Position numbers and translations under genes: made by a program
Source: Flavobacteriales bacterium
GTDB lineage: Bacteria; Bacteroidota; Bacteroidia; Flavobacteriales_D; Crocinitomicaceae
Length of the DNA stretch: 64,000 nt
NCBI GenBank assembly: GCA_947491305.1
Contig: CANLIL010000004.1
Location: 1 to 64,000, forward strand
Reading direction: 5' to 3'
Shown: positions 1 to 9,845 of the stretch, one piece after another
How positions within the stretch are numbered: position 1 is the stretch's first letter
Layout of the letters: the number at the start of each line of letters is the position of its first letter
Notes under the pieces: model-generated
Told to the model about the DNA's origin: nothing
Database searches by the model: none
Seen by the model: the letters and a program-made list of their open reading frames with translations, nothing else

Positions 1-329
1 ATACTAAAGTAAATAGGTAAATAATTAAGAAAAATCTTACCCCAACTAGTGCTACTTTGTGACATTATTTTTTCATCTCGCAGTGTTTATTTGTCTATGG
101 TTTCAGACTATTTTTAAAATAGCTTCAAGGAGAACATAGAAAAACTTGAAACAAATGTAATTAATTATTTATTGTATGGCATTATTTAATTGTTAACATT
201 TAAACAATCGTTTTAAACAATTTTGTTACTAATTTTTGATATTGTATTACTTTTAAGGCATAAATTGTGGGTCTCATATTTTACATACAAATTCAATTTT
301 TGAACAAAACATTAATAAAACTTTAGCAG

Positions 330-2504
330 ATGAAAGTAGTTTACATTTTTTCTTTTTTAATAATCGCCATCTTCAATAAGGTAATTAGTCAAGAGATAAC
401 CGTTGAAAAAATATGGAAAAAATATGAGTTTTATGCGAAAGGTGTAGAAGGCTTTCGTTCGATGAATGACGGAAATCATTATACGCAACTTTCAGAAGAA
501 AAAGGGAAACAGTCAATTACAAAACATAGTATTATTGATGAAACAATCTCAATTGAAACATTAATTGCTTCATCTAAATTGATTTACAACAATCAAATTC
601 TTCAAGTTAACGATTACGAATTAAACACGGACGAAACAAAAGTGTTGTTAATGACTCAAAAAGCAGCAATATACAGACGAAGCTTTACGGCTGTTTATTA
701 CTTGTATGATTTGAAATCTGGGAAATTAGAGGCTTTGGATGAAAAACATGCACCTCAATCGTTGGCAGAATACTCGCCTGATGGATCAAAAGTAGCTTAT
801 ATCTATAAAAATGATCTTTATGTGAAGAATATAAAAAGCGGAGAAATCACTAAACTGACTGAAGATGGAAAACGCAACAAAATAATTAATGGAACAACTG
901 ACTGGGTTTACGAAGAAGAATTTTCTATTACGAAAGCATATAGTTGGTCGCCCGACAGTAAATACATCGCTTTTTTAAAATTTAATGAAAAAGAAGTACG
1001 TGAATTTAACATGGAGTATTATAAAGATTTGTATCCAGAAACATACACCTATAAATATCCTAAAGCAGGAGAAGCAAATAGTAAAGTTTCTGCACATATT
1101 ATCACTGTGAATTCTGGGAAAATTAACAAATTAGAATTAGGAGATTATGAATACATTCCTCGTTTAAAATGGTCAAATACGGCAAATCAGCTAGTTATTC
1201 AAACATTAAACAGGCATCAAAACAACTTGAAGTATCATTTAATTGATTTGACCTCCAAAAAATTGAATCATTCCGTTTTCTTTGAAGAAAACTCTAAAAC
1301 ATACGTGGAAATTGATGATAATTTATTAATTCTAAAAGATGGTAAAACAATTCTTAGAACAAGTGAAATGGATGGATTCAACCATATTTATCAATTAACA
1401 TTTGACGGAAAATCAACGCAAATAACAAAAGGGAATTGGGACGTAATTGAAAATTACGGCATCAACGAAGTGAACGCAACCATCTATTATTCATCCGCTG
1501 AAAATGGTGCTATCAATAAAAGTTTATATTCAATTCAATTGGATGGTTCATCTAAAAAATTAATTAGTAGTTCAACTGGAACAAATGATGCTGAATTTTC
1601 AACTGGTTTTAATTACTTCATCAAAACCTATTCAGATGCAAACACGCCACCTGTTTATTCATTGTGTCACAGTAATGGAGATAACATAAAATTATTAGAG
1701 GATAACTCTGAACTAAAAGAAAAGTTAAAAATTTATTCGCTATCACAGAAAGAATTCACCACTTTTCATTCTGGAACAACTGAATTAAATGGTTCGATTA
1801 TCTATCCTCCAAATTTTGATGCAGCCAAAAAATACCCAGTTTATATGACCGTTTATGGTGGACCGGGACACAATGAAGTCTTAAATTCGTGGGATGGAAA
1901 TGATTTCATGTACCACCAATTGCTAGCGCAAAAAGGTTACATAGTGGTTTCAGTTGATCCAAGAGGAACGATGTATAAAGGTGAAGCATTCAAGAAATCT
2001 ACCTATATGCAACTTGGTAAACTAGAAACGGAAGATTTTATAAATGTTGCCAAAGAATTACAAACAAAACCATTTGTTGATGGAGCACGCATTGGAATTC
2101 AAGGATGGAGTTTTGGTGGATTTATGGCTTCAAATGCTATCTTCAAAGGTGCAGATGTCTTTAAAATGGGAATAGCAGTTGCGCCAGTTACCCATTGGAA
2201 ATATTATGACAATATTTATACAGAACGTTTCATGCGAACTCCACTAGAAAATGCTGCAGGTTATAACGACAATGCTCCAATTAATTTTGTCAATCAGTTA
2301 AAAGGAAAATTCTTTTTAATTCATGGTGCTGCTGACGACAATGTTCACTACCAAAATTCAATGGAATTGGTAAATGCATTAGTGAAAGCTGACAAACAAT
2401 TCGACTTGTTTATTTATCCCAATAAAAATCATGGAATTTATGGTGGTAACACTCGAAATCATTTGTTTAATATGCTACTAAATTACACCTTGAAGAACCT
2501 TTAA
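330..2504 (+). CDS. S9 family prolyl oligopeptidase / dipeptidyl peptidase IV
   Basis: 724 aa; N-terminal signal-like segment, DPP-IV beta-propeller region, GWSFGGFMA nucleophile motif, C-terminal D...H (NKNHGIYGG). Confidence 0.93.
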   Translation: MKVVYIFSFLIIAIFNKVISQEITVEKIWKKYEFYAKGVEGFRSMNDGNHYTQLSEEKGKQSITKHSIIDETISIETLIASSKLIYNNQILQVNDYELNTDETKVLLMTQKAAIYRRSFTAVYYLYDLKSGKLEALDEKHAPQSLAEYSPDGSKVAYIYKNDLYVKNIKSGEITKLTEDGKRNKIINGTTDWVYEEEFSITKAYSWSPDSKYIAFLKFNEKEVREFNMEYYKDLYPETYTYKYPKAGEANSKVSAHIITVNSGKINKLELGDYEYIPRLKWSNTANQLVIQTLNRHQNNLKYHLIDLTSKKLNHSVFFEENSKTYVEIDDNLLILKDGKTILRTSEMDGFNHIYQLTFDGKSTQITKGNWDVIENYGINEVNATIYYSSAENGAINKSLYSIQLDGSSKKLISSSTGTNDAEFSTGFNYFIKTYSDANTPPVYSLCHSNGDNIKLLEDNSELKEKLKIYSLSQKEFTTFHSGTTELNGSIIYPPNFDAAKKYPVYMTVYGGPGHNEVLNSWDGNDFMYHQLLAQKGYIVVSVDPRGTMYKGEAFKKSTYMQLGKLETEDFINVAKELQTKPFVDGARIGIQGWSFGGFMASNAIFKGADVFKMGIAVAPVTHWKYYDNIYTERFMRTPLENAAGYNDNAPINFVNQLKGKFFLIHGAADDNVHYQNSMELVNALVKADKQFDLFIYPNKNHGIYGGNTRNHLFNMLLNYTLKNL

Positions 2505-2650
2505 ATACTTCAAAAATTGACTGGATATTATTCAATTTCAAATGGCCTTAAAAAAAAATATAAATAATCTTTAAAATTTTGAATTGATAAACGATTTCTT
2601 TAGTAATTTAGGCGGGAAAATTTATCATCAACAAATTTGTTTTAAACAAC

Positions 2651-3937
2651 ATGAGCGAAACAGCGAAAATTGAACTAGACGGAAAAATATATGAATTTCC
2701 AGTAGTTGTAGGTACAGAAAACGAAAAAGCAATCGACATTAGCAAACTTCGTGACACAACAGGTTATGTAACTTTAGACACAGGGTATAAAAATACTGGT
2801 GCTACAAAAAGTGCAATAACATTTTTAGATGGAGAACTTGGTATTCTTCACTACCGTGGATACCCAATTGAACAATTAGCTGAAAAAGCAACGTTTATAG
2901 AAGTTGCATATTTATTGATTTATGGTAAGTTACCAACGCAAACTGAATTAGATGCGTTTTCAAATAGTATTACAAAACATACTTTGGTACACGAAGACAT
3001 GAAACAATTCTTCGAAGCGTATCCTGCGAAAGCTCATCCAATGGGAGTTTTATCTTCAATGGTTTGTTCGCTTTCCACCTTCTATCCAGAATCATTAGAT
3101 CCAAATAGAAGTCCGGAAGCAAAAGACTTAACCATACACAGATTATTAGCGAAATTACCAACATTGGCTGCATGGTCTTATAAAAATGCAATGCGTCATC
3201 CTTTTATGTATCCTAAAAATAAATTTAGCTACTGCGAAAACTTCATGCACATGATGTTTGCAATGCCTACTGAAGATTATAATGTAGACCCAGTTATTGT
3301 TGATGCGCTAAATAAATTATTGATTTTACATGCTGATCACGAACAAAACTGTTCTACTTCAACCGTAAGAATCGTTGGTTCATCTCAAGCAAATTTATAT
3401 GCCACAATTTCTGCTGGAATCTCTGCTTTGTGGGGACCTTTGCACGGTGGAGCAAACCAAGCGGTAATAGAAATGTTGGAACAAATCCACAACGATGGAG
3501 GTGATGTTGACAAATGGGTTGCTAAAGCAAAAGACAAAGACGATTCATTCCGTTTGATGGGATTTGGTCATAGAGTTTATAAAAACTTCGACCCACGCGC
3601 AACTATCATTAAAAAAGCATGTGACGATGTATTGGAAAAATTAGGTATTAATGACCCAATGTTAGACATTGCTAAAAAATTAGAAAAAGTTGCCTTAGAA
3701 GACGAATACTTCAAAGCAAGAAATTTATATCCAAACGTTGATTTCTATTCTGGAATTATTTACAAAGCATTAAAAATTCCAACTGAAATGTTTACCGTTA
3801 TGTTCGCTATTGGACGTTTACCCGGATGGATTGCGCAATGGAAAGAAATGACAGAACACAATGAACCGATTGGAAGACCAAGACAAATTTACATAGGTGA
3901 AACTCCTCGTGATTATGTCGATATTTCTAAACGATAA
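2651..3937 (+). CDS. gltA: citrate synthase
   Basis: 428 aa; GPLHGGANQAVIEML, MGFGHRVYKNFDPRA, RPRQIYIG motifs. Confidence 0.97.
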   Translation: MSETAKIELDGKIYEFPVVVGTENEKAIDISKLRDTTGYVTLDTGYKNTGATKSAITFLDGELGILHYRGYPIEQLAEKATFIEVAYLLIYGKLPTQTELDAFSNSITKHTLVHEDMKQFFEAYPAKAHPMGVLSSMVCSLSTFYPESLDPNRSPEAKDLTIHRLLAKLPTLAAWSYKNAMRHPFMYPKNKFSYCENFMHMMFAMPTEDYNVDPVIVDALNKLLILHADHEQNCSTSTVRIVGSSQANLYATISAGISALWGPLHGGANQAVIEMLEQIHNDGGDVDKWVAKAKDKDDSFRLMGFGHRVYKNFDPRATIIKKACDDVLEKLGINDPMLDIAKKLEKVALEDEYFKARNLYPNVDFYSGIIYKALKIPTEMFTVMFAIGRLPGWIAQWKEMTEHNEPIGRPRQIYIGETPRDYVDISKR

Positions 3938-3950
3938 TAATATGAATTAA

Positions 3951-3980
3951 AAAAAGCGGATGTTCTATCATCCGCTTTTT
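3951..3980. terminator. Hairpin terminator between convergent gltA and THUMP methyltransferase
   Basis: AAAAAGCGGATG-ttctat-CATCCGCTTTTT followed by T run; bidirectional. Confidence 0.85.
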
Positions 3981-4003
3981 TTATGCCTTAAAATTTACAG
4001 TAT

Positions 4004-5221
4004 TTATTCTTCTTCATCTGATAGTTGAGAAGCATCAATCACGTTAGTTAATTTGTGTAATTTCTTTGTTCCGTCGTAAATAGAGAACTTTCTAAAACTA
4101 CACTCTAATTCACCATTGTATAATTTAATTTTACGATCAGGTCGCAAGCCAATGGATTTAAAACCTGGTTCAGATGCTGAAATAATCCAACAATCAAATC
4201 CTTTCATTTCATTTTTCATCCAATTTCCAATGCCTTCATAAAGTTCTTCGATATTATCTCCCATTCTTTCTCCATAAGGAGGATTTGAAAGGACAACACC
4301 TTTTTCTTCAGGACATTTTACTTCATCATAAGAATGAACAGCAGTTTCAACAAAACGACCAATTGGCAATGCGCGTAAATTGCGTCTTGTTTTTGTCACC
4401 ATCTCGTCATTTATATCAGAACCAATGATGCGACACGGCAAGGCTGTAATCCTTTTTTTGACAGCATTATCGTAGATGCTTTCCCATAATTCGGCATCGT
4501 AATTCGCGAAATTTTTAAACGCATAATGCTGACGTTCCATGTTTGACGGAATTCCAACAGCTAACATCGCAGCTTCAATTAATAATGTTCCGGAACCACA
4601 AAAAGGATCCAAAAAAGTTGATTTACGGTCCCAACCCGACAAACGAATCAATCCTGCAGCAACCACTTCATTCAAAGGAGCTTCACCAGCTGATTGACGA
4701 TATCCTCTTTGAAACAAGGGCAAACCACTTGTATTTAATGAAATTGTAACTGTTGAATTATTAATGTAAAGATCAATTACAACTTGGGGAGATTTTGTGT
4801 TGATGTCTGGGCGGTTGCCATCCAAGTTTCTAAACGTATCAACAATCGCATCTTTTACCAATAAAAAAGGGAAATGTGAATGTTTAAAGAAATCTGAAAA
4901 AACGGCTCCTTTTACAACGAATGATTTGTCGACAGAAAAATAGTTAGGCCATTTAATATCCATACATTTTTTGTACAATTCATCTTCATGGCGAATCGTA
5001 AATTGCTTTAATTCAACTAAAATAGAAATGGCACATCGAATGTGAAGGTTTAAAAAGTAAACATCACGCCACGATCCTTTTACTTGAACAGCTCTGTTTA
5101 AAACAACAACTTCATCAAAACCTAATTCATTCAATTCTTCTGATAAAACTTGCTCTAACCCATAAAATGTTTTGAGTGTAATCGTTATTAATTTTTCACT
5201 ACTTTTTACTTCTTCTTTCAT
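4004..5221 (-). CDS. THUMP-domain class I SAM-dependent RNA methyltransferase (RlmL/YpsC-like)
   Basis: FLDPFCGSGTLLIEAAM and LSNPPYGERM motifs; track start 5263, but internal ATG at 5221 (MKEEVKSS) leaves room for the divergent promoter. Confidence 0.88.
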   Translation of the reverse strand: MKEEVKSSEKLITITLKTFYGLEQVLSEELNELGFDEVVVLNRAVQVKGSWRDVYFLNLHIRCAISILVELKQFTIRHEDELYKKCMDIKWPNYFSVDKSFVVKGAVFSDFFKHSHFPFLLVKDAIVDTFRNLDGNRPDINTKSPQVVIDLYINNSTVTISLNTSGLPLFQRGYRQSAGEAPLNEVVAAGLIRLSGWDRKSTFLDPFCGSGTLLIEAAMLAVGIPSNMERQHYAFKNFANYDAELWESIYDNAVKKRITALPCRIIGSDINDEMVTKTRRNLRALPIGRFVETAVHSYDEVKCPEEKGVVLSNPPYGERMGDNIEELYEGIGNWMKNEMKGFDCWIISASEPGFKSIGLRPDRKIKLYNGELECSFRKFSIYDGTKKLHKLTNVIDASQLSDEEE

Positions 5222-5230
5222 TTTTTTATC

Positions 5231-5244
5231 TTTCACGTGTGAAA
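5231..5244. promoter_or_regulatory. Palindrome TTTCAC-GT-GTGAAA in divergent intergenic region
   Basis: Perfect 6-bp arms with 2-bp spacer, just upstream of a TATTTTTG -7-like element at 5251-5258. Confidence 0.5.
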
Positions 5245-5273
5245 TACTCTTATTTTTGTACAAAAGAACGAAT

Positions 5274-7562
5274 TTGAAACCAATAATTCAGTATATTCTT
5301 CTAATCTATTGCTTTTGCAGTACAATTTCTTTCGGTCAACAAAAGGTCGGGGTGGTATTGAGTGGAGGTGGTGCAGCTGGTCTTGCGCATATAGGTGTAT
5401 TAAAAGCGCTTGAAGAAAAAGGGATCCCAATTGATTACATAACAGGAACATCTGCTGGAGCGTTAACTGGAGCAATGTACGCATCTGGCTATAGTCCAGC
5501 TGAAATTGAAGCTTATGTTTCAAGTGCAGAATTTCAATTAATGACAAAAGGTAAATTAAACACAAATCAACGTTTTTATTACAAAGAAGATGAAATCAAT
5601 GCAAGTTTAGTTGACATATCTTTTAATTTAGATACAAACTTATTAAAATCACTTCCAACAAACGTCATACGCTCTTCGTATTTAGATTTTGAAATGATGC
5701 GCATTTTCTCAGCAACAAGCGCGTCTTGTAATAATGATTTCAATCAATTATTTATTCCTTTCAGATGTGTAGCATCGGATATTACCGCTAAAAAAAGCAT
5801 TGTTTTTTCCAATGGAAATTTAAATGAAGCTGTTCGTGCATCGATGACCTACCCCTTTTATTTTTCACCAATTTCAATCAATGGAAAACTATTGTTTGAT
5901 GGTGGATTGTACAATAATTTTCCAGCAAATGAAGTCTATTCAGAATTCTCACCTGATTTTATAATTGGCAGCAACGTATCAGGCAATGCTTCTGCTCCTT
6001 CAGAAAATGATTTATTGAGTCAAGTAACCAATATGATGGTTTACAATTCAGAATATTCCATTCCGTGTGAATCTAGTATTTTAATTCAACCAAAAATTGA
6101 AATTGGAACGTTCGAATTCGAAAAAGTTAAAGATGCAATTAAAGCTGGTTATGACGCTACAATTATTTTAATTGATTCCATAAACAAGGAAATAGTTCGA
6201 CACACAAGCATAGAAGAATTAACCGCAAAAAGAAAGGTGTTTAAAACTAAAATTTCAGCCTTAAAAATCACGTCGATTACTAATAATTTCAATCGAAAGA
6301 AAGATCTTAGTTATGCGCGTCAATCAATGATTCGAGCCTCTAAAAATGAAGTGATTGATTTAAAAAAATTGGAACGACGCTATTTCAGATTAGATGCTAC
6401 ACCACAAATCGATTTTATATACCCAACATTAACTTTAAAAAAAGACAGTACCTACAACCTTAACCTTGCCATTCGAAAAGCAAAAGATTTTAAATTAGAA
6501 ATTGGCGGACATTTTTCGTCAAGGGCAGTCAACACAGGTTTTATTGGATTAACATACAAAAACTTAGGTAAAACTGCTTATTCAGCTCATGGAGAAGCCT
6601 ACTTTGGTAAATTTTATGGCTCCGTAAAAACAAATTTCAACATTGAAATTCCATCTACGTTTCCAGTTGCTGCTTCAGCTTATTTTGTTCTAAATCGATG
6701 GGATTATTTTAATAATTTCGCCTCTTTTTTTGAAGAAGTTAAACCATCTTTTTTAATTCAAAATGAATTATACTATGGAATAAGTTTTAAAAACCCCATC
6801 ACGAATTCAACAAAAAGTACCATTGACCTTCGTTTTTTCAACCTTGAAGACGATTATTATCAAACTGCAAATTTCACAAACAAAGACACTTCAGACATAA
6901 CTTATTTTGATGGAAATTCAATTTCTTGGGAGTTTTCAAGTAACACGTTGAATAAAAAACAATTTGCTAATAAAGGTCATTTATTCAATTTTAAAATTAA
7001 TTATGTCTCAGGTATAGAAAAAACAAAGCTAGGAACACTATCAAACGATAATAATGAAATAACTAAAAATCATAATTGGCTTAGTTTAGAAACTGAAATT
7101 CAAAAATTCATTTTCAATCAATCTAAATTTCATGTTGGACTCCATGCAGCTGGAGCATTTAATACCCATTATTTATTTTCAAATTATACGGCAACATTGC
7201 TTTCGCTTCCAAATTTTGCATTATTACCAGATGCTAGAACTTTTTTCTTGAGAGAATTTAGATCACCACAATACATTGGTGCAGGATTAAACCTTATTTA
7301 TTCAATCAAAAAGAATATTGATATTCGAATAGATGGATATATCTACCAGCCGTTAATTATGTTGGGTGAAAACAATGATGGCACTCCCTTCTTAGGAAAA
7401 GTAAACAACATTACATCTTTTATGGGAGATGCGAGTTTAATTTATCACTCGCCTATTGGGCCAGTTCGGTTAACTCTGAATTATTTTGAAAAACAATCGA
7501 ACCCTTTTTCATTTCAATTAAGTTATGGGTACGTTATTTTTAACAAAAAAGCTTTACGATGA
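5274..7562 (+). CDS. patatin-like phospholipase with C-terminal outer-membrane barrel-like domain
   Basis: GGGAAGLAHIGVLKALEE, GTSAGA nucleophile, DGG motif; signal-peptide-like LKPIIQYILLIYCFCSTISFG. Track start 5172 overlaps the opposite gene; TTG at 5274 is a plausible start. Confidence 0.85.
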   Translation: MKPIIQYILLIYCFCSTISFGQQKVGVVLSGGGAAGLAHIGVLKALEEKGIPIDYITGTSAGALTGAMYASGYSPAEIEAYVSSAEFQLMTKGKLNTNQRFYYKEDEINASLVDISFNLDTNLLKSLPTNVIRSSYLDFEMMRIFSATSASCNNDFNQLFIPFRCVASDITAKKSIVFSNGNLNEAVRASMTYPFYFSPISINGKLLFDGGLYNNFPANEVYSEFSPDFIIGSNVSGNASAPSENDLLSQVTNMMVYNSEYSIPCESSILIQPKIEIGTFEFEKVKDAIKAGYDATIILIDSINKEIVRHTSIEELTAKRKVFKTKISALKITSITNNFNRKKDLSYARQSMIRASKNEVIDLKKLERRYFRLDATPQIDFIYPTLTLKKDSTYNLNLAIRKAKDFKLEIGGHFSSRAVNTGFIGLTYKNLGKTAYSAHGEAYFGKFYGSVKTNFNIEIPSTFPVAASAYFVLNRWDYFNNFASFFEEVKPSFLIQNELYYGISFKNPITNSTKSTIDLRFFNLEDDYYQTANFTNKDTSDITYFDGNSISWEFSSNTLNKKQFANKGHLFNFKINYVSGIEKTKLGTLSNDNNEITKNHNWLSLETEIQKFIFNQSKFHVGLHAAGAFNTHYLFSNYTATLLSLPNFALLPDARTFFLREFRSPQYIGAGLNLIYSIKKNIDIRIDGYIYQPLIMLGENNDGTPFLGKVNNITSFMGDASLIYHSPIGPVRLTLNYFEKQSNPFSFQLSYGYVIFNKKALR

Positions 7563-8623
7563 ATAAAATTATCTGCGGAATTCAACAAATGGGAATTGGT
7601 GTTCCCAATGTTCAAGAAATTTGGAAATGGTACCGACAAAATTTCGGAATCAATATAAAAGTTTTTGAAGAAGCTGCTGAAGCACCTTTAATGATCAACT
7701 ATACAGGTGGTAAAGTTCAAGCAAGAACAGCAACATTAGCCTTGAGTATGGAAGGTGGCGGTGGATTTGAAATCTGGCAATTTACAAGTAGAGCCACAGA
7801 AAAAGCTGAATTCCCAATAAATCTGGGTGATTACGGTTTTTATGCTTGTAAAATAAAATCAAGAAATATTGAAAAAAGTTATGCGTTTTTCAGTCAAAAC
7901 AAGGTTGAAATCATCAGCGAAATAACACAAAACAACTTGGGTAAAAAATCTTTTTTCATTAAAGATCCAAATGGTAATTTATTTCAAATTGTTGAAGGTC
8001 GCGGTTTTTTCAAAGACACAAAACACCCATCATTTTGCGGAGGTGTTGCCGGAACAATCATTGGTGTAAGTGACATTGATCAATCATTGAAATTGTATAA
8101 AGATATCCTTGGTTATTCAACCATTGAAGTGGACGAAACAGGTTCAATTGAAAATTTCAACGCACTAAGTCGTGAAGAAAAATTAGTTAGAAGAGTGATT
8201 TTGGCGCATCCTGAACAACGAAAAGGTCCTTTTGCAAAACTATTGGGACCGACAGAAATCGAATTAGTTCAAGCATCAGATCCGACAGGACACAAAAAGA
8301 TTTTTGAAAATCGTTTCTGGGGAGACTGGGGTTTTATTCATTTGTGTTTTGATATTCAAGGAATGGATGCTTTAAAAGAAGAATGTGAAGCATCACATTT
8401 CCCTTTTACCGTTGATAGTGCTGACACCTTTGATATGGGAGAAGCAGGAGGAAGATTTTCATACATTGAAGATCCAGACGGAACATTGATTGAATTTGTA
8501 GAAACACATAAAGTCCCGATTCTAAAAAAACTAGGTTGGTACATTAATTTGAAGAATAAAAAACAAGGTAAACATTTGCCTAATTTCATTTTACATGCCA
8601 TGGGGCTCAATAAGGTGAACTGA
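7559..8623 (+). CDS. VOC (glyoxalase/dioxygenase fold) family protein, two VOC modules
   Basis: Two VOC-like repeats (GIGVPNVQEIWKWYRQNFG; IGVSDIDQSLKLYKDILGY) with terminal E-rich metal positions. Confidence 0.85.
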   Translation: MNKIICGIQQMGIGVPNVQEIWKWYRQNFGINIKVFEEAAEAPLMINYTGGKVQARTATLALSMEGGGGFEIWQFTSRATEKAEFPINLGDYGFYACKIKSRNIEKSYAFFSQNKVEIISEITQNNLGKKSFFIKDPNGNLFQIVEGRGFFKDTKHPSFCGGVAGTIIGVSDIDQSLKLYKDILGYSTIEVDETGSIENFNALSREEKLVRRVILAHPEQRKGPFAKLLGPTEIELVQASDPTGHKKIFENRFWGDWGFIHLCFDIQGMDALKEECEASHFPFTVDSADTFDMGEAGGRFSYIEDPDGTLIEFVETHKVPILKKLGWYINLKNKKQGKHLPNFILHAMGLNKVN

Positions 8624-8678
8624 TTTTTTTCTGTAGTGATTATTGATTCTTTGGGTAATGAACTATTTTATTTTATCG

Positions 8679-8686
8679 TATATTTG
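8679..8686 (+). promoter_or_regulatory. Bacteroidetes-type -7 element TATATTTG upstream of lipoprotein gene
   Basis: Matches TAnnTTTG, 18 nt before ATG 8705. Confidence 0.45.
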
Positions 8687-8704
8687 AAATCTTAATTATT
8701 CAAA

Positions 8705-9808
8705 ATGAAACAAGTAATTTATATTGCAGCTTTAATTTTAGGAATCACATCTTTACAATCGTGTAATGAGAAGATCGATTTAACAGGTGGTTATGAAGAA
8801 ACTGCAATTGTATATGGTCTGTTAAATCAAGCTGATTCACTTCAATTCATCCGAATAAATAGAGCGTTTATAGGTCCAGGAAGTGCATTGGATATCGCAC
8901 AAATTGCTGACTCAAATTACTTCAATCAAATTGATGCTACAATTTCAGAAGTGTTAAATGGTACAACTACTCGAACTTGGACATTAAACGATACAATTAT
9001 CGAAAATAAAGATGAAAATGGTGTTTTCTTTGCCCCGAATCAAAAACTCTATTATTTTGCAACACCATTAAATGCACCATTAAATAAAGATGCTGTTTAT
9101 AAATTGAATATCAATGTCAACAATGGTTCGTTCAATGTGACTTCTGAAACAAAATTAGTGAGTGGATTAACTTCCCCGTTATCAGCTGACTTTTATAAGT
9201 TTGAATTTGCTGAAAATCCTCATAAATTTTTACAACGTACGTTTAGTTTCTCTTCAGGAAATTCAGCTATTGCAAATGTAACATTTAAGGTGAAATTTTT
9301 GGAATTCACTTCAAACACTTCAAGTTCGATGAAATCATTTAATTGGAGAATTGGTGAGTCACCTGCAAATCCGAATTCAACAGCTCCAATGAAATTTCCT
9401 GTAAATGGTCAAATTTTTTATGAGTTATTGCATCAAAACATCAGTACTAATCCTTCGATTATTAAACGTAATTTATATTCTATTTCATCTGTAATTACTG
9501 GTGGAAGCGATGAGCTTTACAAATACATGTTATTAAATCAACCAACTTCTTCATTAACGCAAAGCAAACCTACTTTTACAAATTTAAAAGCAACAAACGG
9601 TAAAAAAGTTATCGGGTTATTCACTTCCAGGTTTACCATTACAAAAGAAAAATTCTTTGTAAACAATAGCATTGAACCAATTATTAGTAATTTTCAAATG
9701 ATGACTGCCTACTCAATCGAGGAAATGTGCAGAGGTATTATTACTGGAAATGACTTATTTTGTAGTCAACACGTTGCAGATATTAATAAACAATATCATT
9801 GCGATTAA
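8705..9808 (+). CDS. putative lipoprotein, DUF4249-like
   Basis: Signal with lipobox TSLQSC; following ETAIVYGLLNQADSLQFIRINRAF resembles DUF4249. Confidence 0.65.
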   Translation: MKQVIYIAALILGITSLQSCNEKIDLTGGYEETAIVYGLLNQADSLQFIRINRAFIGPGSALDIAQIADSNYFNQIDATISEVLNGTTTRTWTLNDTIIENKDENGVFFAPNQKLYYFATPLNAPLNKDAVYKLNINVNNGSFNVTSETKLVSGLTSPLSADFYKFEFAENPHKFLQRTFSFSSGNSAIANVTFKVKFLEFTSNTSSSMKSFNWRIGESPANPNSTAPMKFPVNGQIFYELLHQNISTNPSIIKRNLYSISSVITGGSDELYKYMLLNQPTSSLTQSKPTFTNLKATNGKKVIGLFTSRFTITKEKFFVNNSIEPIISNFQMMTAYSIEEMCRGIITGNDLFCSQHVADINKQYHCD

Positions 9809-9833
9809 TCCCCTATTAATAGGAACATTTTAG

Positions 9834-9841
9834 TACCTTTA
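9834..9841 (+). promoter_or_regulatory. Near-consensus -7 element TACCTTTA directly before priA
   Basis: One mismatch from TAnnTTTG; ends 4 nt before the priA ATG (9846). Confidence 0.4.
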
Positions 9842-9845
9842 GTGC

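Noticed and set aside
1-329. Possible coding or RNA gene in the left-edge intergenic region
   Set aside because: No supportable ORF, tRNA-like fold or clear promoter could be read.
2970-3191. Minus-strand ORF inside gltA
   Set aside because: Fully antisense to a strongly conserved gene; no recognisable domain.
5233-5565. Minus-strand ORF over the patatin gene N-terminus
   Set aside because: Antisense to the conserved GGGAAGLAHIG region; Leu/Gln-rich artefact composition.
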